A DNA stretch of 64,000 nt, taken from Cryptomeria japonica. Its lineage: Eukaryota > Streptophyta > Pinopsida > Cupressales > Cupressaceae. Both the position numbers and the translations under genes were made by a program. Shown here in pieces: positions 1 through 11,727 of this stretch (positions are counted from its first letter, which is position 1; each line of letters begins with the position of its first letter). Below the pieces are notes generated by a model, which was not told the DNA's origin, ran no database searches, and worked only from the letters and a program-made list of their open reading frames with translations. The stretch covers positions 267,608,075 to 267,672,074 of the forward strand of contig NC_081407.1 in NCBI RefSeq assembly GCF_030272615.1, given 5' to 3'.

Positions 1-1500
1 AAAGTAGTCAATATATTTTCTTATGAAAGACACATTAATTATATTCATACATGATATTTTATTACGGAAGGCACATTAATTATATTCATACATGATTTTT
101 TTCTACACCTACAAATTCATCTTTAAAGTTCTTTGTTGTTTAATCTAATTTAATTTAGAAAACTCTCTTAACTACCAAATACTTCCCTTTCCTTTCAATT
201 ATGTTAGTATCCCCTTTTATGCAAGGAAGGTGTCCATATTTTCTTATAATCAAGCACCCACTACTGAAAATTATTGTGACCACCATTAATAACTTTTAAC
301 ATTTTATTTTGTAAGCCATGATAATGCCCTACAAATTGTCACGCCTTGTGCATCCCTCTTTCCTTATCATTTAAATCCTTGTTACTAAACTTCATATTTA
401 CCCTACCGATATTCTTAATTTGAACCCATGAATAAGCCCCTAAAGGAAAAAAAAATTCAGGTACAGAATACTTCAAAAAAAAATTAAAAAAATTGAGGTT
501 CCCTGGTCGATGCCATACTTAGCTAGATAATCAACTTCTTCAATAAGTAGATTTTACTTTCTTGAAACAAAAACCAATTAAGCACATCAAGTAGGATAGT
601 TGCCCTTAAATGAGAAAATGCCCACCTAAATGATTTGTTCCACATTTAGAGTTCTACTACACAAAACACTTCGCTCATCACTTTCATCCCCATTCCAAGA
701 GCCCCCCTAAGCCTGCTATAACTGCTAGCTGTTTCACCCTGCTCCTTAACCTTTACCTTTTACACACCATCATTTCCTCTACATGCAGAATTATTTGCCT
801 ATCATGCACTACCCTTGAACAGGGGCTTCTGGGATATATAACAGCACTGGTACATGCTTCTTTGTTATTGTAAAAACTAAAAGGCATGCAAAATTATTTG
901 TTATGGATTTAGTGCCAAGGTCTAGACTTGCTCTACAATAACAATGGATGGTGACAAAACTTACCTAATTCTTCACAAAATTTACCATCTTCTTATCGAT
1001 CCATGAATCAAAACAAGCACATTTTCTCAGTTTATGGCTGTCTATGCATCTCAACTTCATAAAAAGCTACCCTTGCACAGTGTAAGACCTTTTGATTACC
1101 ACATTCATATAGCCAAGTTTTCATTCTGAAACAACATTAAGATAAGAATTGCAAAATACAATAATGTGTTACTTACGGGATGAGAAATGATAAGTTTACT
1201 TGCCCTCCGAGTAAAACCCATGAGCCTGGCAATCAAGTAATTTTTGTGCATACACCCAATAAACACTTTTACATATGCCCTCAATTAAACACCCAATCTG
1301 GCAACCAATAACCATATCATTGTTACATGTGAGAAGTTTGATTATAATAATAGCCAGCATTCATTACTTCTAAATTTTTGAGACAGCTGAATTTTCAGCT
1401 CTTAATTCACAATAATCTTGATGACCTTCAAATAGTTTTGTGCTTTTTGATATCCTCCCGTATTGAATTTTTTCTTAAAACCAGGATAATAATGATTTAT
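1..1500. other. AT-rich intergenic sequence, no gene seen
   Basis: No open reading frame with recognisable similarity and no RNA gene was seen. The only structure noted is a short direct repeat at its left edge, listed separately. It lies downstream (3') of the MCM-binding-protein gene. Confidence 0.5.
31..96. repeat. Two-copy direct repeat, period 41 bp
   Basis: The 25-base string starting CACATTAATTATATTC occurs at 31-55 and again at 72-96, so the period is 41 bp. The array may continue beyond the left edge of the window. No function can be assigned. Confidence 0.75.
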
Positions 1501-1524
1501 TAAAAACATAAAAAAATAGATAGC

Positions 1525-1700
1525 ACACGAGTGGATGGTGCAGTGGTTAGTTTGTTAGTTATTCAAAAAGTGATCCCCTATTCAAATCTCTTGGTAGACA
1601 ATGATTGTGTTTGCTATGTTGGTCCTTCAGGATCATGTGTCGTATTGTGCAGGGCATAAACCCCATTTAAAAATCCGTCAAATTAATCAAAAATAAATAT
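1525..1700 (+). mobile_element. SINE-like element with Pol III boxes
   Basis: TGGTGCAGTGG at 1536-1546 fits the tRNA-type internal box A. ATTCAAATCTC at about 1580-1590 is a slightly degenerate box B, and the roughly 35-bp spacing is typical of tRNA-derived plant SINEs. An A-rich 3' tail follows near 1680-1705. The terminal target duplications are not clear, so both ends are approximate. This could be an old, mutated copy. Confidence 0.55.
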
Positions 1701-1710
1701 AAAATGTTTC

Positions 1711-2050
1711 CCTGAGATTATAGTGTCTTCTTCATCGTCCCAATCCTTCAATGTATTGAGATTTTACCCCAAATAACATTATCTTTCCCAGATATCATCA
1801 GGCTTAGTTTTGAAAGACTTGCCACCTGCTTGTCACTGTTAAGTCTAGATTTTGTGGTGGTATTTGTCATTTTGTATTGTCGTCTTTAAAAAAAATCTCT
1901 AGGGGTTATGAGGTTTTCTTCAACATATGTGCCTTTCATTCTAGAAAGATTTTACCCTAAAAATATATCTTTGCCATATATCATAACAGGCTTACTTTTG
2001 AAAGACTTTTACCATCTGACATCAACATATGTCTAGATGTTGTATTTTAC
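1711..2050. repeat. Diverged tandem duplication, about 190-bp unit
   Basis: The segment at about 1711-1860 and the segment at about 1898-2050 share a common order of words: GATTTTACCC, then a run around ATATCAT, then GGCTTA, TTTTGAAAGACTT and finally GTCTAGAT. This indicates an old tandem duplication with many substitutions. No coding potential was seen. Confidence 0.55.
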
Positions 2051-2455
2051 ATAATTTTGGAATAACTTTCCTTCATTGAAATCAAAATGAAGGATAATCT
2101 ATTTACAAAGCAAACTTGAGTTCATAAGATTTGGCTGTCCTTCTTTGTTGTACCCTCAAAAAGAAAAACTATTTATAAAACTGATAACAGAACCATTTGC
2201 TAGTTAACGTTACTAAAAATTCACATTCCTTAGATTTCCAGTTACATCAACCTTCAAAATCTTGATTGCCAGAAACAAGTAGTTCAAATTACAAACTAGG
2301 CCATAGCTAATTACTATTTTACAAGCAAGACTCTTCTACCATACATCAAGTTTGAGAAGATTGTCAAAAACCAGGCACTTGGGGCCTGACAATACATAAC
2401 TCCTTGTTAGTATTACTTTTATGAGCTATATAATTATTATACCTCAGGCTCATAT

Positions 2456-5400
2456 TCAACCAAGTCTTTCACTTCTCTGCCTTTCCAGATCCTTAACAAT
2501 TTGCCAGTGATCCATACTCATTGTTTTCTCACCAAAACTCAAAGACACCAAACGTGCCATGGTTAGCCATCTGTTAATCATATAACATCCAAAGCAGAAA
2601 ATTCAGATAAGTAGAGCGCAAACTGTCATAGCCCAAAAAGCACTCCCAAACTAGGAAACAAGAGGGAGATAAAATTGAAACAACTGGATTGAAGATCAAA
2701 CCTGCCAAAGACCTCGGGGCCAACAGACCTATCTCGTTGCCTAGCTGCTACCATGTCATTTTCGAGTAACTGCATAAAAGACAAGTACCCAAGTAATTTA
2801 AAGTGCTTCGCCAATCTCTGACAGAATCAAACTAAGAACTTGACTAAAACATAAAACGTCAAAAAACAAACGAATGATACCTGCTGCATATCCTTCCCGA
2901 TGGTGTGTTCGTATGACTTCATTGTGCTCAAGTACAGTCGCCACTGTTGCTTACTAAATCTACATGCACTCAATGGCGAAAACTCTGAAGTGGGTCTGAA
3001 AGGTACCACTATATCTGCTGGAAAAATATTCGATTTACCATCCGAAAGTACAAGAACTTGTATATCAGTTGGCATATCCATCGTGTAATATTCAAAATCA
3101 TATCCCACCTGAACAAAAACAGCAACAGAACTGTTAATACTAAATAACCATTGTTAGGGTGGACAACAAAAAACTTTCAACAACAAAATAGTACCTTTTG
3201 CCACTCCAACAAATCCCTGAATATTTGAACATTTTCAACGCCAGTTGAATTCAAAGTACCCGCTTTCAGTTGAGTTTCATCAATTGTCAAGTGTGTTCCT
3301 GAAGCTAGCTGCAAAACCCCAGTTGAAAGTCTACAAAAAAACAAATAGATTACTACTATAATCTTATATTGGAAGAGAAAACAATATTGTCCTCAGATTT
3401 AGCATAAAAATTATCTTCCGTAGTTTCGCATAGTTTCCCTCAAAAAGGTAAAGGGAAAATGAATAAGAAATTACTAGAATCTTATATTGGAAGAGAAAAC
3501 AATGTTGTCCTCAGATTTAGCATAAAAATTATCTTCCGTAGTTTCGCATAGTTTCCCTCTAAAAGGCAAAGGGAGAATGAATAAGAAATTACTACCGTCT
3601 AACCTGTTTGTTTGGTAGTTTTTCCTTGGTGCAACTGAGGACCTGTTGAGATATTCTATCGTAAGAGAAAGAAAGTGAGAACATGGGACCAGTTCTTTAA
3701 TTGCTTCATTCAATAGTTCTATAAATGACCCCATATTTGATCCCCCTTGAATTTTTGTCAAATTCAACGAGAACTTTCCAAGTGCAACAGGCTCAACTCT
3801 AGCATGTATCTGCAGCAATACAGTAAGTTCCAAAGAAGTATTCAATGAGAAGCAGTCAAGTGACGAAACTCAGGGCAATACATGAAACCCTAACTTTCAC
3901 AATAAACCAGAATCAAGTGTATGTATAGACAAATATTAAAGATATATACAAACATTTTCCAGTCATAATGTACCCCAGGAACCAGGAAAAAAAGAGGCAA
4001 CTAAGAGTACCAAGTCTGACATTCAAAGCGCCTCTACCAACTAACAAGTAAAAACAATTTTTTTGCACTTGGTTTTTCTATCTTATACTCCTCATGCAAG
4101 CCGTCTATTCCTCTTGCATGGCTGTTCTTTTGCATATCAGAAAATATCATCATAGAAGTCAAAGATCCATATCAGCCTTCATTTGTTAACTAAATTAACA
4201 TGATCTGCCTAATGACAATTTAGCTAGCATTTTTCCTTTCACTAAACAAAATAGAAGTTCAAAAACATCCTTGAATCTTGTGTAAAAATGATAGATGTTT
4301 GCATATTGGATATTAACTTTAAATTCAACTGCATTGTATGATCAGTAATTTTACAATTAACTGCACTAATTGAAACTTAATTTGTCCGATATAATATTAG
4401 AAGTTCAAATAAACAGAGTTCCTATCGGGTACTCAAAAAATGCTGTCATGCAAGATATAATAACTCGGCATACAAATTAAAAAATAAAAGTAAACTGTGA
4501 TTTAAAGAAATTACCTGTGAAAGGATGTGTAGCAGGAAATAATGTGCTGCAAGTTCATCCCCTCCAAAGACAGCTTTGAGACCTTGTAACAAGGATTCTC
4601 TGAGCTCTTTTATTGGTAACGATCTTAAATGTACCTACATTAAGTATTAAATACTTAGCAACCATGCTGTCAAACAAGAAAGCAAGACCAGAAACCAATG
4701 ATGCAATGATAATAGATTGGTGTAGATAAAGAGAATCAATTGCAAATTTAAAATCATTATATCCGAGTTCCTTGTGGGCTAATTACAACATGGTATCAAG
4801 AAAATCATCAGGTAGTATTAAAATTCCAACAAATAAAAATGCCTTCTTTATATAAATTTCGAATAAGAGGTTATTAATTATTTACAGAAAGAACTCAAGC
4901 TGTTAAAATGTAATGTGAGATGCAACTTGCGAGTGAGTTCAACCAGAAAACTTGAAAGAATAAACTTAAAAAAAAGAAAAAGTTACAAACAGAATAGAAA
5001 TACAATTTTTGAAAGGGATAAAGCCCACAACTTTTCTTTTCCGAACTCCATAGAATTTAGCTGGACAACAGACTTAAATAGTTAAAAAAAATTGTCCATT
5101 ATATCCATACAAAATAAACCCTCCTTAACATAATGGATATTCATGTAGCTTGGCTCCATCAAATATATACAAAGAAAAAAAAATACAACAGAAACGACCT
5201 AAACCGTTTTTACACCAATCTTGCATACCTCGGAATGGTTAGAAAGAGAAACCAGACTGCTGGTGGAAAGCTTTCGATATACAATGCTGTGGAGGCGAGG
5301 AACCTGACAAATGGCGCCAACGAGGGTTTTTTAGCATTTAAAAATTACGCATTGCTAAGAGCCAGCATATTCCAACACAACTGTTGCAATCATCCTTAAA

Positions 5401-8011
5401 ATAAAACTAGTAAAACACTATGATTATCTATAGCTGAGAAGCACAAAATTACTAACCTTACTTGCAGGCAAATGACTTAAAACATCCTCATCTATAAATG
5501 TATGGGCCATTGCATCTTGATCATTACTCGGGGTTGTCAACTCAGGATCAAATGTGAGCACACCAATAAACTCAACAATGTCATTCAGCTTCAACTCTGC
5601 GTCCATACAATCATACATCTGCAAACAATGGTCTTAATCTTATAAGCAGGATCTTATCTTCAATACCATGAAGATAATTCTAGCCAGTCTGTCTCAAGGA
5701 AATCAATAACTTTTTCCTTACTAAAAACATTTGTCGGTAAAAACTTGAAACCGATTACTCCAAATATGCAAGCACTGTACCTTAACTAGGCAGGGTAGCA
5801 GATTTGTCTCGCCAAGTGGCATGTTGGGATCAAACTCAATTTGATTTGGTTTTCTTTCACAAGTTTCCATTGGAGAGCTGCTTGATGAGCTATCCTCTTC
5901 ACGCTGATTTGAAAGCAAAAAACTTATTCCCCATATAAAAAGGGCCTGGCATTGGTTATTTCAACAAAATAAAGAGGAAAATCAATATACCTTTCTCTTA
6001 GCTTCATTTGAATCCTGACTTTCAGCACTAGTCATCTGTGTTAGAGAAACCAACCATGGTTATACATTGTAGAGACAGTAATTGGTTATCGGCATCACTT
6101 ACTACAAGAGGGGAATGACTATGTAGTAGACAAGATTGCAGGCAACATATCAGAATTGACCCATATATAGTTGACTTAACTATTTCTATTTGGATTTAGG
6201 TACAAGAAATTGTAGATAGTCATGATTCTAGCAAACTCGTTGCTGTTTGCATACCTACATACTCTAGCCTCCATGGGGACATAACTCTACCTTGCAATAT
6301 AGAAAATCATAGCTAATACAAGCGTGAACTAAAACATACATCACTGTCCTCTGTTGAGGTAGATGGCTCACGCTGGCGCTTCTCCCTCTGTTGAGGAGGA
6401 GTGCCATTAGAACAAGCATCGTCCTTGCAAGGAGCATCTCTTACCCATGTGTTCTCTCCAGGAACCTGACACAATGCATGACATGATCAATTCACTCAGT
6501 TCAAATATGAATACTAAATTTTCACTAATATGCTACCTGGCATTCATTGCCAAACAAACAATCGATCATCGTAGAGAGAAGATCTTCCTCAAACTAATAT
6601 CCTTATATCTAAAACTCATAATCCAATACATCATCTGATGAATTCGAAATAGTACACTGCAATCCTCGAATACAGCTTTAAGGCTTGTAATACTTACAGG
6701 AACACAATACAAAAGGCGTCGATCCCACACCTCTACTTGAGCATCCGGTGGCATTTGCACAGAGGCCATGTCTGCATACTTGTTTGTTCTCCAAGTTGAG
6801 CCATCCTATAAACCCTACGCGAAGTCAATAGATAGAACACAAAAACAGAACACAAAAATAGCAAACAGTAGCCAAATAAACAAAAGCTGCCAACTCCAAT
6901 TACCACCACAAACCTATAAAGCTTCACAGGCATCTAACTTTTGGATCTTAGAACTCAGATATCTAATAAGCCCTTTCAAACATCCAACGAATAAAGATGT
7001 AATGCTGGTCCTGGTTCAAATCCCTTCACTGTAATAAAACAACCAGCATGTCCAGCAGTTGTAGCAGTACACTACTAAACTATAAAACTATCCTAAACCA
7101 TGCTTAAGGCCGTCCATGGCCTCATATAAGACTTGCTAAGGAAAAGTATACGCCCCAGCATTTATAATTTCCCACTCTAAACCCTTAAATTGCCTTAATT
7201 CCAGTCGAATAAGATTAACTTAATTAATAAAAGCACTATCAGGGCTTTCATACAGAACACAAGTTGAAAAATCTGGGAAATATGAGAGTATCCTTTAAAT
7301 GCTGTTTGACTTAATTAGGCGTCCAACTTGATGGATCGACATACCTTGACCTAAGCAGCAGTTTCGGAAGAGCTCCTCTAGGTTTTGATAGCGAAGTATA
7401 AGACTACTCAATACAAACTATAAAGGCGAATTTACCAAATCCAAAAGCAGAGAACCTTAAAAACCTCAGAACATTTACAACAAAAATGAAATTACCTTGA
7501 AAACTCCAACATAGAACTCAGAATCGAACATATCCTGCACAATCCCGCGAAATCTGACGAGAGAATTAGGTGGAATAGAATCTAACTTTACTTGATTTAT
7601 CTCAGGAACCTGCATATCAAACCCATCAAGCCCAGTGGGCCTTTATATTTAAGACCAGAACTCATTAACACACCAATCTATTATAACTTGAGCAGATTAA
7701 TATTTTTCAGGATGTAACTAATTTAGGCTTCATACACTCCATGATGCTTACATTAACGAGTATAGATAAACCACTGTGTGTGGATAAAATAACATCAGCA
7801 TTATATATATCGAAAACAAAATCACCTTTTGAAGGCCTCCATCTTGATAAACAAATTTCTGAAACAGTTCTATGGTTCCCCAGTCTGATTTGTTAAGCTT
7901 TGAAGGATCTGCTCCTGCAGAAATTGCTTTCTCAAACATGAATCTAACCGTACCGAGTGGGTTACTCAGGCAATCAAATGCTGGACCTCCCATTGTATGG
8001 ATTTTTTCCAC
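2456..8011 (-). CDS. ETG1: MCM-binding protein, ETG1 ortholog (14 exons)
   Basis: This nuclear protein binds the MCM2-7 replicative helicase. In Arabidopsis it is needed for efficient replication and sister-chromatid cohesion. I assembled 14 exons with GT-AG borders (high to low): 8011-7826, 7609-7496, 6805-6698, 6465-6340, 6035-5991, 5903-5781, 5618-5457, 5303-5229, 4634-4515, 3809-3604, 3330-3195, 3108-2881, 2769-2702, 2570-2456. Together they give 1812 nt, 603 residues, close to the roughly 590 of the plant family (MCM_bind). Family landmarks in order are MGGPAFDC near the N-terminus, RFRGIVQDMF, VPRLHSIVYRKL (25-codon exon 8), GKFSLNLT, GVLQLASGTHLTIDET, KSNIFPADIV and a C-terminal ARQRDRS stretch. 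The first ATG is at 8011. The second, at 7993, begins MGGPAF and is where relatives usually start, so the true start may be seven codons in. No frame break was found. Exon borders rest on splice consensus and remembered family sequence, without transcript data. Confidence 0.93.
3361..3596. repeat. 118-bp tandem duplication inside an ETG1 intron
   Basis: Copies at 3361-3478 and 3479-3596 are nearly identical; differences include ATATTG/ATGTTG and CAAAAAGG/TAAAAGG. They lie in the intron between exons 10 and 11 of the MCM-binding-protein gene. The higher copy ends a few bases from the exon-10 donor at 3603. The low divergence implies a fairly recent duplication. Confidence 0.85.
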
Positions 8012-8128
8012 TTCTTTCTTGAGCCACCCAGTTATACAGAAACTGGTAAATTTTTGACAGAAAATGTGATCTCAAAAATGTCTTCAACGGGGATCAGGCG
8101 ACCAACAAAACAGTTATTGTAAGTTGAT

Positions 8129-8171
8129 GTTTTCGCGCCAAAAAATTGGCGCCAATTTACTTTCGCGCCAT
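8129..8171 (-). promoter_or_regulatory. Cluster of three E2F-type sites upstream of ETG1
   Basis: TTTCGCGCC occurs at 8131-8139 and again at 8161-8169. Between them ATTGGCGCCAAT at 8145-8156 is a perfect 12-bp palindrome. The outer sites fit the E2F consensus TTTSSCGC and the central one fits WTTSSCSS. The cluster is 120-160 bp upstream of the gene's ATG, within an otherwise AT-rich flank. The Arabidopsis ortholog was named for being an E2F target, so S-phase control by E2F/DP is the natural reading. Confidence 0.85.
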
Positions 8172-9595
8172 TTTGCAGATATTTTTTGCCATGCATGCTT
8201 TATTTTTTAACACCTAGTTTTTTAGTGGTGGGGGGCCGTGTAAATAGGGAAAGTTTCAATTTGACGGGCCCATGGAGAATGGATGAAAAAGGTCTATTTA
8301 GATTTTTTTAATTTATTTTTAGTTTTATTTTGTTTGTAAATTTTGTAGTAGCAATTTAAATTTAAAGGTTTAATATTGATAGTTTTCTACTAAAAAAATT
8401 TTCCACTCAAATTCTTAATTGCAAATTTTTAATGAATAATGATTTAATTGTTTTTATATATTAAAAAATAATATATTATTAAAAATGAATTGTCTATTTA
8501 ATTTTCATTTTTTATCATTTTTATTATGTTTTCTACTATCTTTTACTTTTCATCTATCCTTTATCCACAAATCATGTGTCATTGTAGCAACACTAAATCC
8601 TTGTGAGACATCATCATCAATCATGTACATCCATGACATCTACAATAATCTAATCCAATCATCCAAATGACATACATTAGCATGTCCAATCCTCATCCAT
8701 CATCAATTCTATATTAAAAGCACGCACATTACCCTAGTATGGTATCTCCCAGGTAATTTTTCATCCACAATAGCACAATTCTCATATTCTCTTATCTATT
8801 GAAGAGATTCCCTAGGCCCCATTTAGCTTGAAGGCTCTCTTGAGGGGACATCACTTCTATCATCATCCTTATTAGTCCAAGCAATTGGGTTAATCTATCA
8901 TCAAAACTCCATTTTATCTTACATCAAGTTTAATCTTGAGTATCAAATAGGGATAAAATGTAGATACTTGAATTCTTCCTAATAAAGCCTTATCCAATAT
9001 TTAACTTAATGATTGAATTAGTTAGTTGATTTAACTCTCCCAATGTACCCACTTAAATAATCTTCTTATTTAATTAGTGTTTTGTCTCACACATAATTAA
9101 TAAGTTTATTATTTAGCTATTTTTCCTCCACCGTTTTCAAAAATATAAAAGCTGCTAAACATATTTGTCTCCTATATTCTTATGATTGCAACATATTACT
9201 ACTTTTAGTAAATACAATCTTAGTCTTTCATTTTCAAACAAATTCAATCATGACTCTTCACCCTCTCCTCAATCCTAAGAAAATCATTTGATTCATTCTT
9301 CACCACTGATCTTCTAGTCTCGTGTTAAACATCCATTCATTTTAATTATCCACTTTTATATTAACTACATGCTCTCAAAATATGTAACTTTTGTGCAAAG
9401 TGCATCCAAGTCCCAAATCATTTGGAGCAAATCACACTAGATAACGGTATTTTATGGTAAAATTTGTTTTGTTTTATTTACTTAAACTTCATTCAATTAT
9501 CTATTTGATTTTTGTGATGGTTTTTAATATGGAGATTTTCATTTTCATTTGTTTCCTATTTTAATTTCTAGAGTATTTCTTACACTTATTTACAA
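8172..9595. other. AT-rich intergenic sequence
   Basis: No gene or RNA was recognised here. It lies between the ETG1 promoter and the truncated protease end of retroelement B. It could contain B's remaining 3' end or LTR, but I could not match it to a second LTR copy in the window. Confidence 0.45.
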
Positions 9596-10380
9596 GGTAT
9601 TATAAATCTATCAACAACTATCACATCAAGTGCTTCAAACTATTTAATTTGAAATCCTTTCTTAGCTATCAATGCTCCATTAATGTAGCTACGAGTAGTT
9701 CCACTATCAAGGAACATTGAAATTCTACTTCCACATAGAGATCCTTGAAATTTGAAAGAATAGTACATTAGTGCCCTTGAAAAAGAAACCAACATTCCTC
9801 TACTAGTTGAATGTGATTTAAGTTCCTCTTTTTCTTTGTCCTCATCAAAAGCTACCTCAAGATAATGAGTTTCCCCCTTTCTTTTATTGTGATGAGTAGG
9901 TTCACAAGGCTCTTTGCAATTAAAACACAAACCCTTCCTTTTAAAATCATTCTTGATATCGTCTTCCATCTTTGTCTTTGGTGGTATGTTCTTCTATGCT
10001 TGTGAATAAAAATCTTCCTTTTATGAAACTTCCTTTAATTGGTCTAAATATGAAATTTATATTTGGGAATCGTAGTCTTCAAATATAGAGATCTTTTAAT
10101 GGCTTCTTGTAGATACAAGGGATCAAACGCCTTAATCAAACCCTCGATAGGTTTGGTTAACCCTTTTTTGAAAATGACAATTAATCTTCTTTCTATTACA
10201 TTAGACACTGTTAAATATAATTTTTAGAATTCCTCCACATATTATTGTAATATTCCATCTTGTTTTGATAGGGCCAACTTTCCATAAAGAACTTTAGGAT
10301 CTTTTCTATCCAACATTTCAATCAACCTTTTGTAAAATTCATCATATTTGTCAATAAGACTATGACCTTGGGTGGCAAAT
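9596..10380 (-). pseudogene. Element B: 3' half of gag, zinc knuckle and protease (decayed)
   Basis: On the minus strand, 10380 to about 9970 reads as an interrupted Ty3-type GAG region. Recognisable pieces are DKYDEFYKRLIEML, GLTKPIEGLIKAF and LQEAIKRSLYL, with in-frame stops between them. The 9640-9969 frame then carries a zinc-knuckle-like CFNCKEPCEPTHH, lacking the last Cys, and the protease motif FLDSGTTRSYI. A stop follows QIK, after which FEALDVIVVDRF continues the protease-like reading to about 9596, where similarity ends. RT and integrase are absent. The reading runs into the boundary of element A at 10381 and resumes at 24752, so this is the downstream half of a gag split by an insertion. 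Confidence 0.8.
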
Positions 10381-11111
10381 TGTTGCAATCACCGGTTAGG
10401 AGGGACCTCAAAAAAATCAATCTAGACCAATCAGCAAGAGTGAACACAACGGAAACACAAGGATATGATGGAGGCAATGCAGAACAGATTGAATTGTATC
10501 ATGAAAACTAATTACAACCAACCAGTAACAACCGGGTTACAAAAACCGGCTCACATGCCTGCTAAAACATGCTCAAAATACATAACAGGTCACAACTGGG
10601 ACCTCATACTTAAGACTTTAGCTTCTATGTTTTGTCCAACTTCTTGGATCCATTCTAATGCTCTATTACAAATATTTATACGATCCAAAGGGATCTGATC
10701 GGCCCAGAAAGGGATCAAAACCCGAAGAACAAGACCTAACGTGTAAAACCAACAAGGTCGATCTCCGCCAAAGAAATTCCTCTGAAAAATCCAAAGGACG
10801 AAGTGAGAATTAAAGGGAAGGTCGGCCACACACCAAGGAACAACGAAATCAACGCTCAAGGCTCTACAAGCTATGAACGGGATCTGGTAGATAACCAATG
10901 CTAACTTGCTGAAAAATGATCCAAATGCTCCACGGTTTGGGAATAAGGAAGATGATCAAGTCTTCAAGAAAAATCCAACTCCACAAGTTCCAATGAGCCA
11001 AATCCGGGAAATACATAAAGAAATGTTGAAATTGCAAAACAGAAAGCAAAACATAAAGAAATATTTTTGGTTGATGCAAGATTGCCAAGAACCAGGGATG
11101 CTCCTGCATCA
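10381..11111 (-). repeat. Element A 3' LTR
   Basis: On the plus strand it begins TGTTGCAATCACCGG and ends CTCCTGCATCA, so on the element's own strand it runs TGATGCAGG...GCAACA. It aligns along its length with 24029-24746. An insert AAAACATAA relative to the partner is visible near 11045. Confidence 0.88.
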
Positions 11112-11141
11112 GACATCCGGGTTGTTGAAAATGTGAGTCTC

Positions 11142-11727
11142 TCACTTTGCTGGGGTCAGAGGAAAACCAAAGCGTTCTACCTCTGCTTGAGAAATCCAAG
11201 ATGAGTCTTCAACTAGTCTTCCTTTCCACTTCACAAGATACTCCTTATACTGACTGCTTTGGGTACTACACCCAATCCTACTATCTAGAATGTCTTCAAT
11301 TTGATCTGGTTCCTTCCGGGGCAACTATTTCTCCAAGTCTGCAATACTGTTCTCACTGAATTCTGGGTCATGATACTGATGTAGATCAACAAAATTGAAT
11401 ATAGGTGAAATACTCAAATCATCCAATATCTCCACTTCATATGCATTTTCGGAACTAAATTTCCTCAAGATATTACAAGGTCCAAACTTCCTCTTCTGCA
11501 ACTTGTTAAAGGTTCGAATCGCAAAAGCTCTCTTTTCTTAGATACACCATCACTTTATCACCAACTTCAAATTCCTTATGTCTTCTCTTCTCATCCACTT
11601 TCTCCTTATCCTTGTTGTTCATGTCATCCAAATGTTGCTTAACCTAAATATGCAAGGCTTCCATGTGATCAGCAAAGTCTTCTGCTTCTGCACTTCTCTT
11701 ATCCTCACTATTGATATCTCTTAACTC
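11142..11727 (-). pseudogene. Element A: integrase C-terminus and chromodomain
   Basis: The 11142-11324 frame contains QYKEYLVKWKGR followed by EDSSWISQAEVERF. This is the aromatic-rich core of a retroelement chromodomain, which in chromoviruses guides integration to heterochromatin. The 11325-11727 stretch links it to the integrase core and holds the basic C-terminal part in broken frames. The chromodomain places element A among plant chromoviruses. Confidence 0.82.

Noticed and set aside
1536-1590. tRNA gene
   Set aside because: The boxes fit Pol III promoters, but no cloverleaf can be drawn and the sequence continues into a SINE-like A-rich tail.
2900-3088. Plus-strand frame opposite exon 12 of ETG1
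   Set aside because: It is the antisense shadow of a well-supported exon.
5133-5399. Plus-strand 88-codon frame
   Set aside because: It overlaps exon 8 of the MCM-binding-protein gene on the other strand (5229-5303), which has family similarity and splice borders. The plus frame has no recognisable features.
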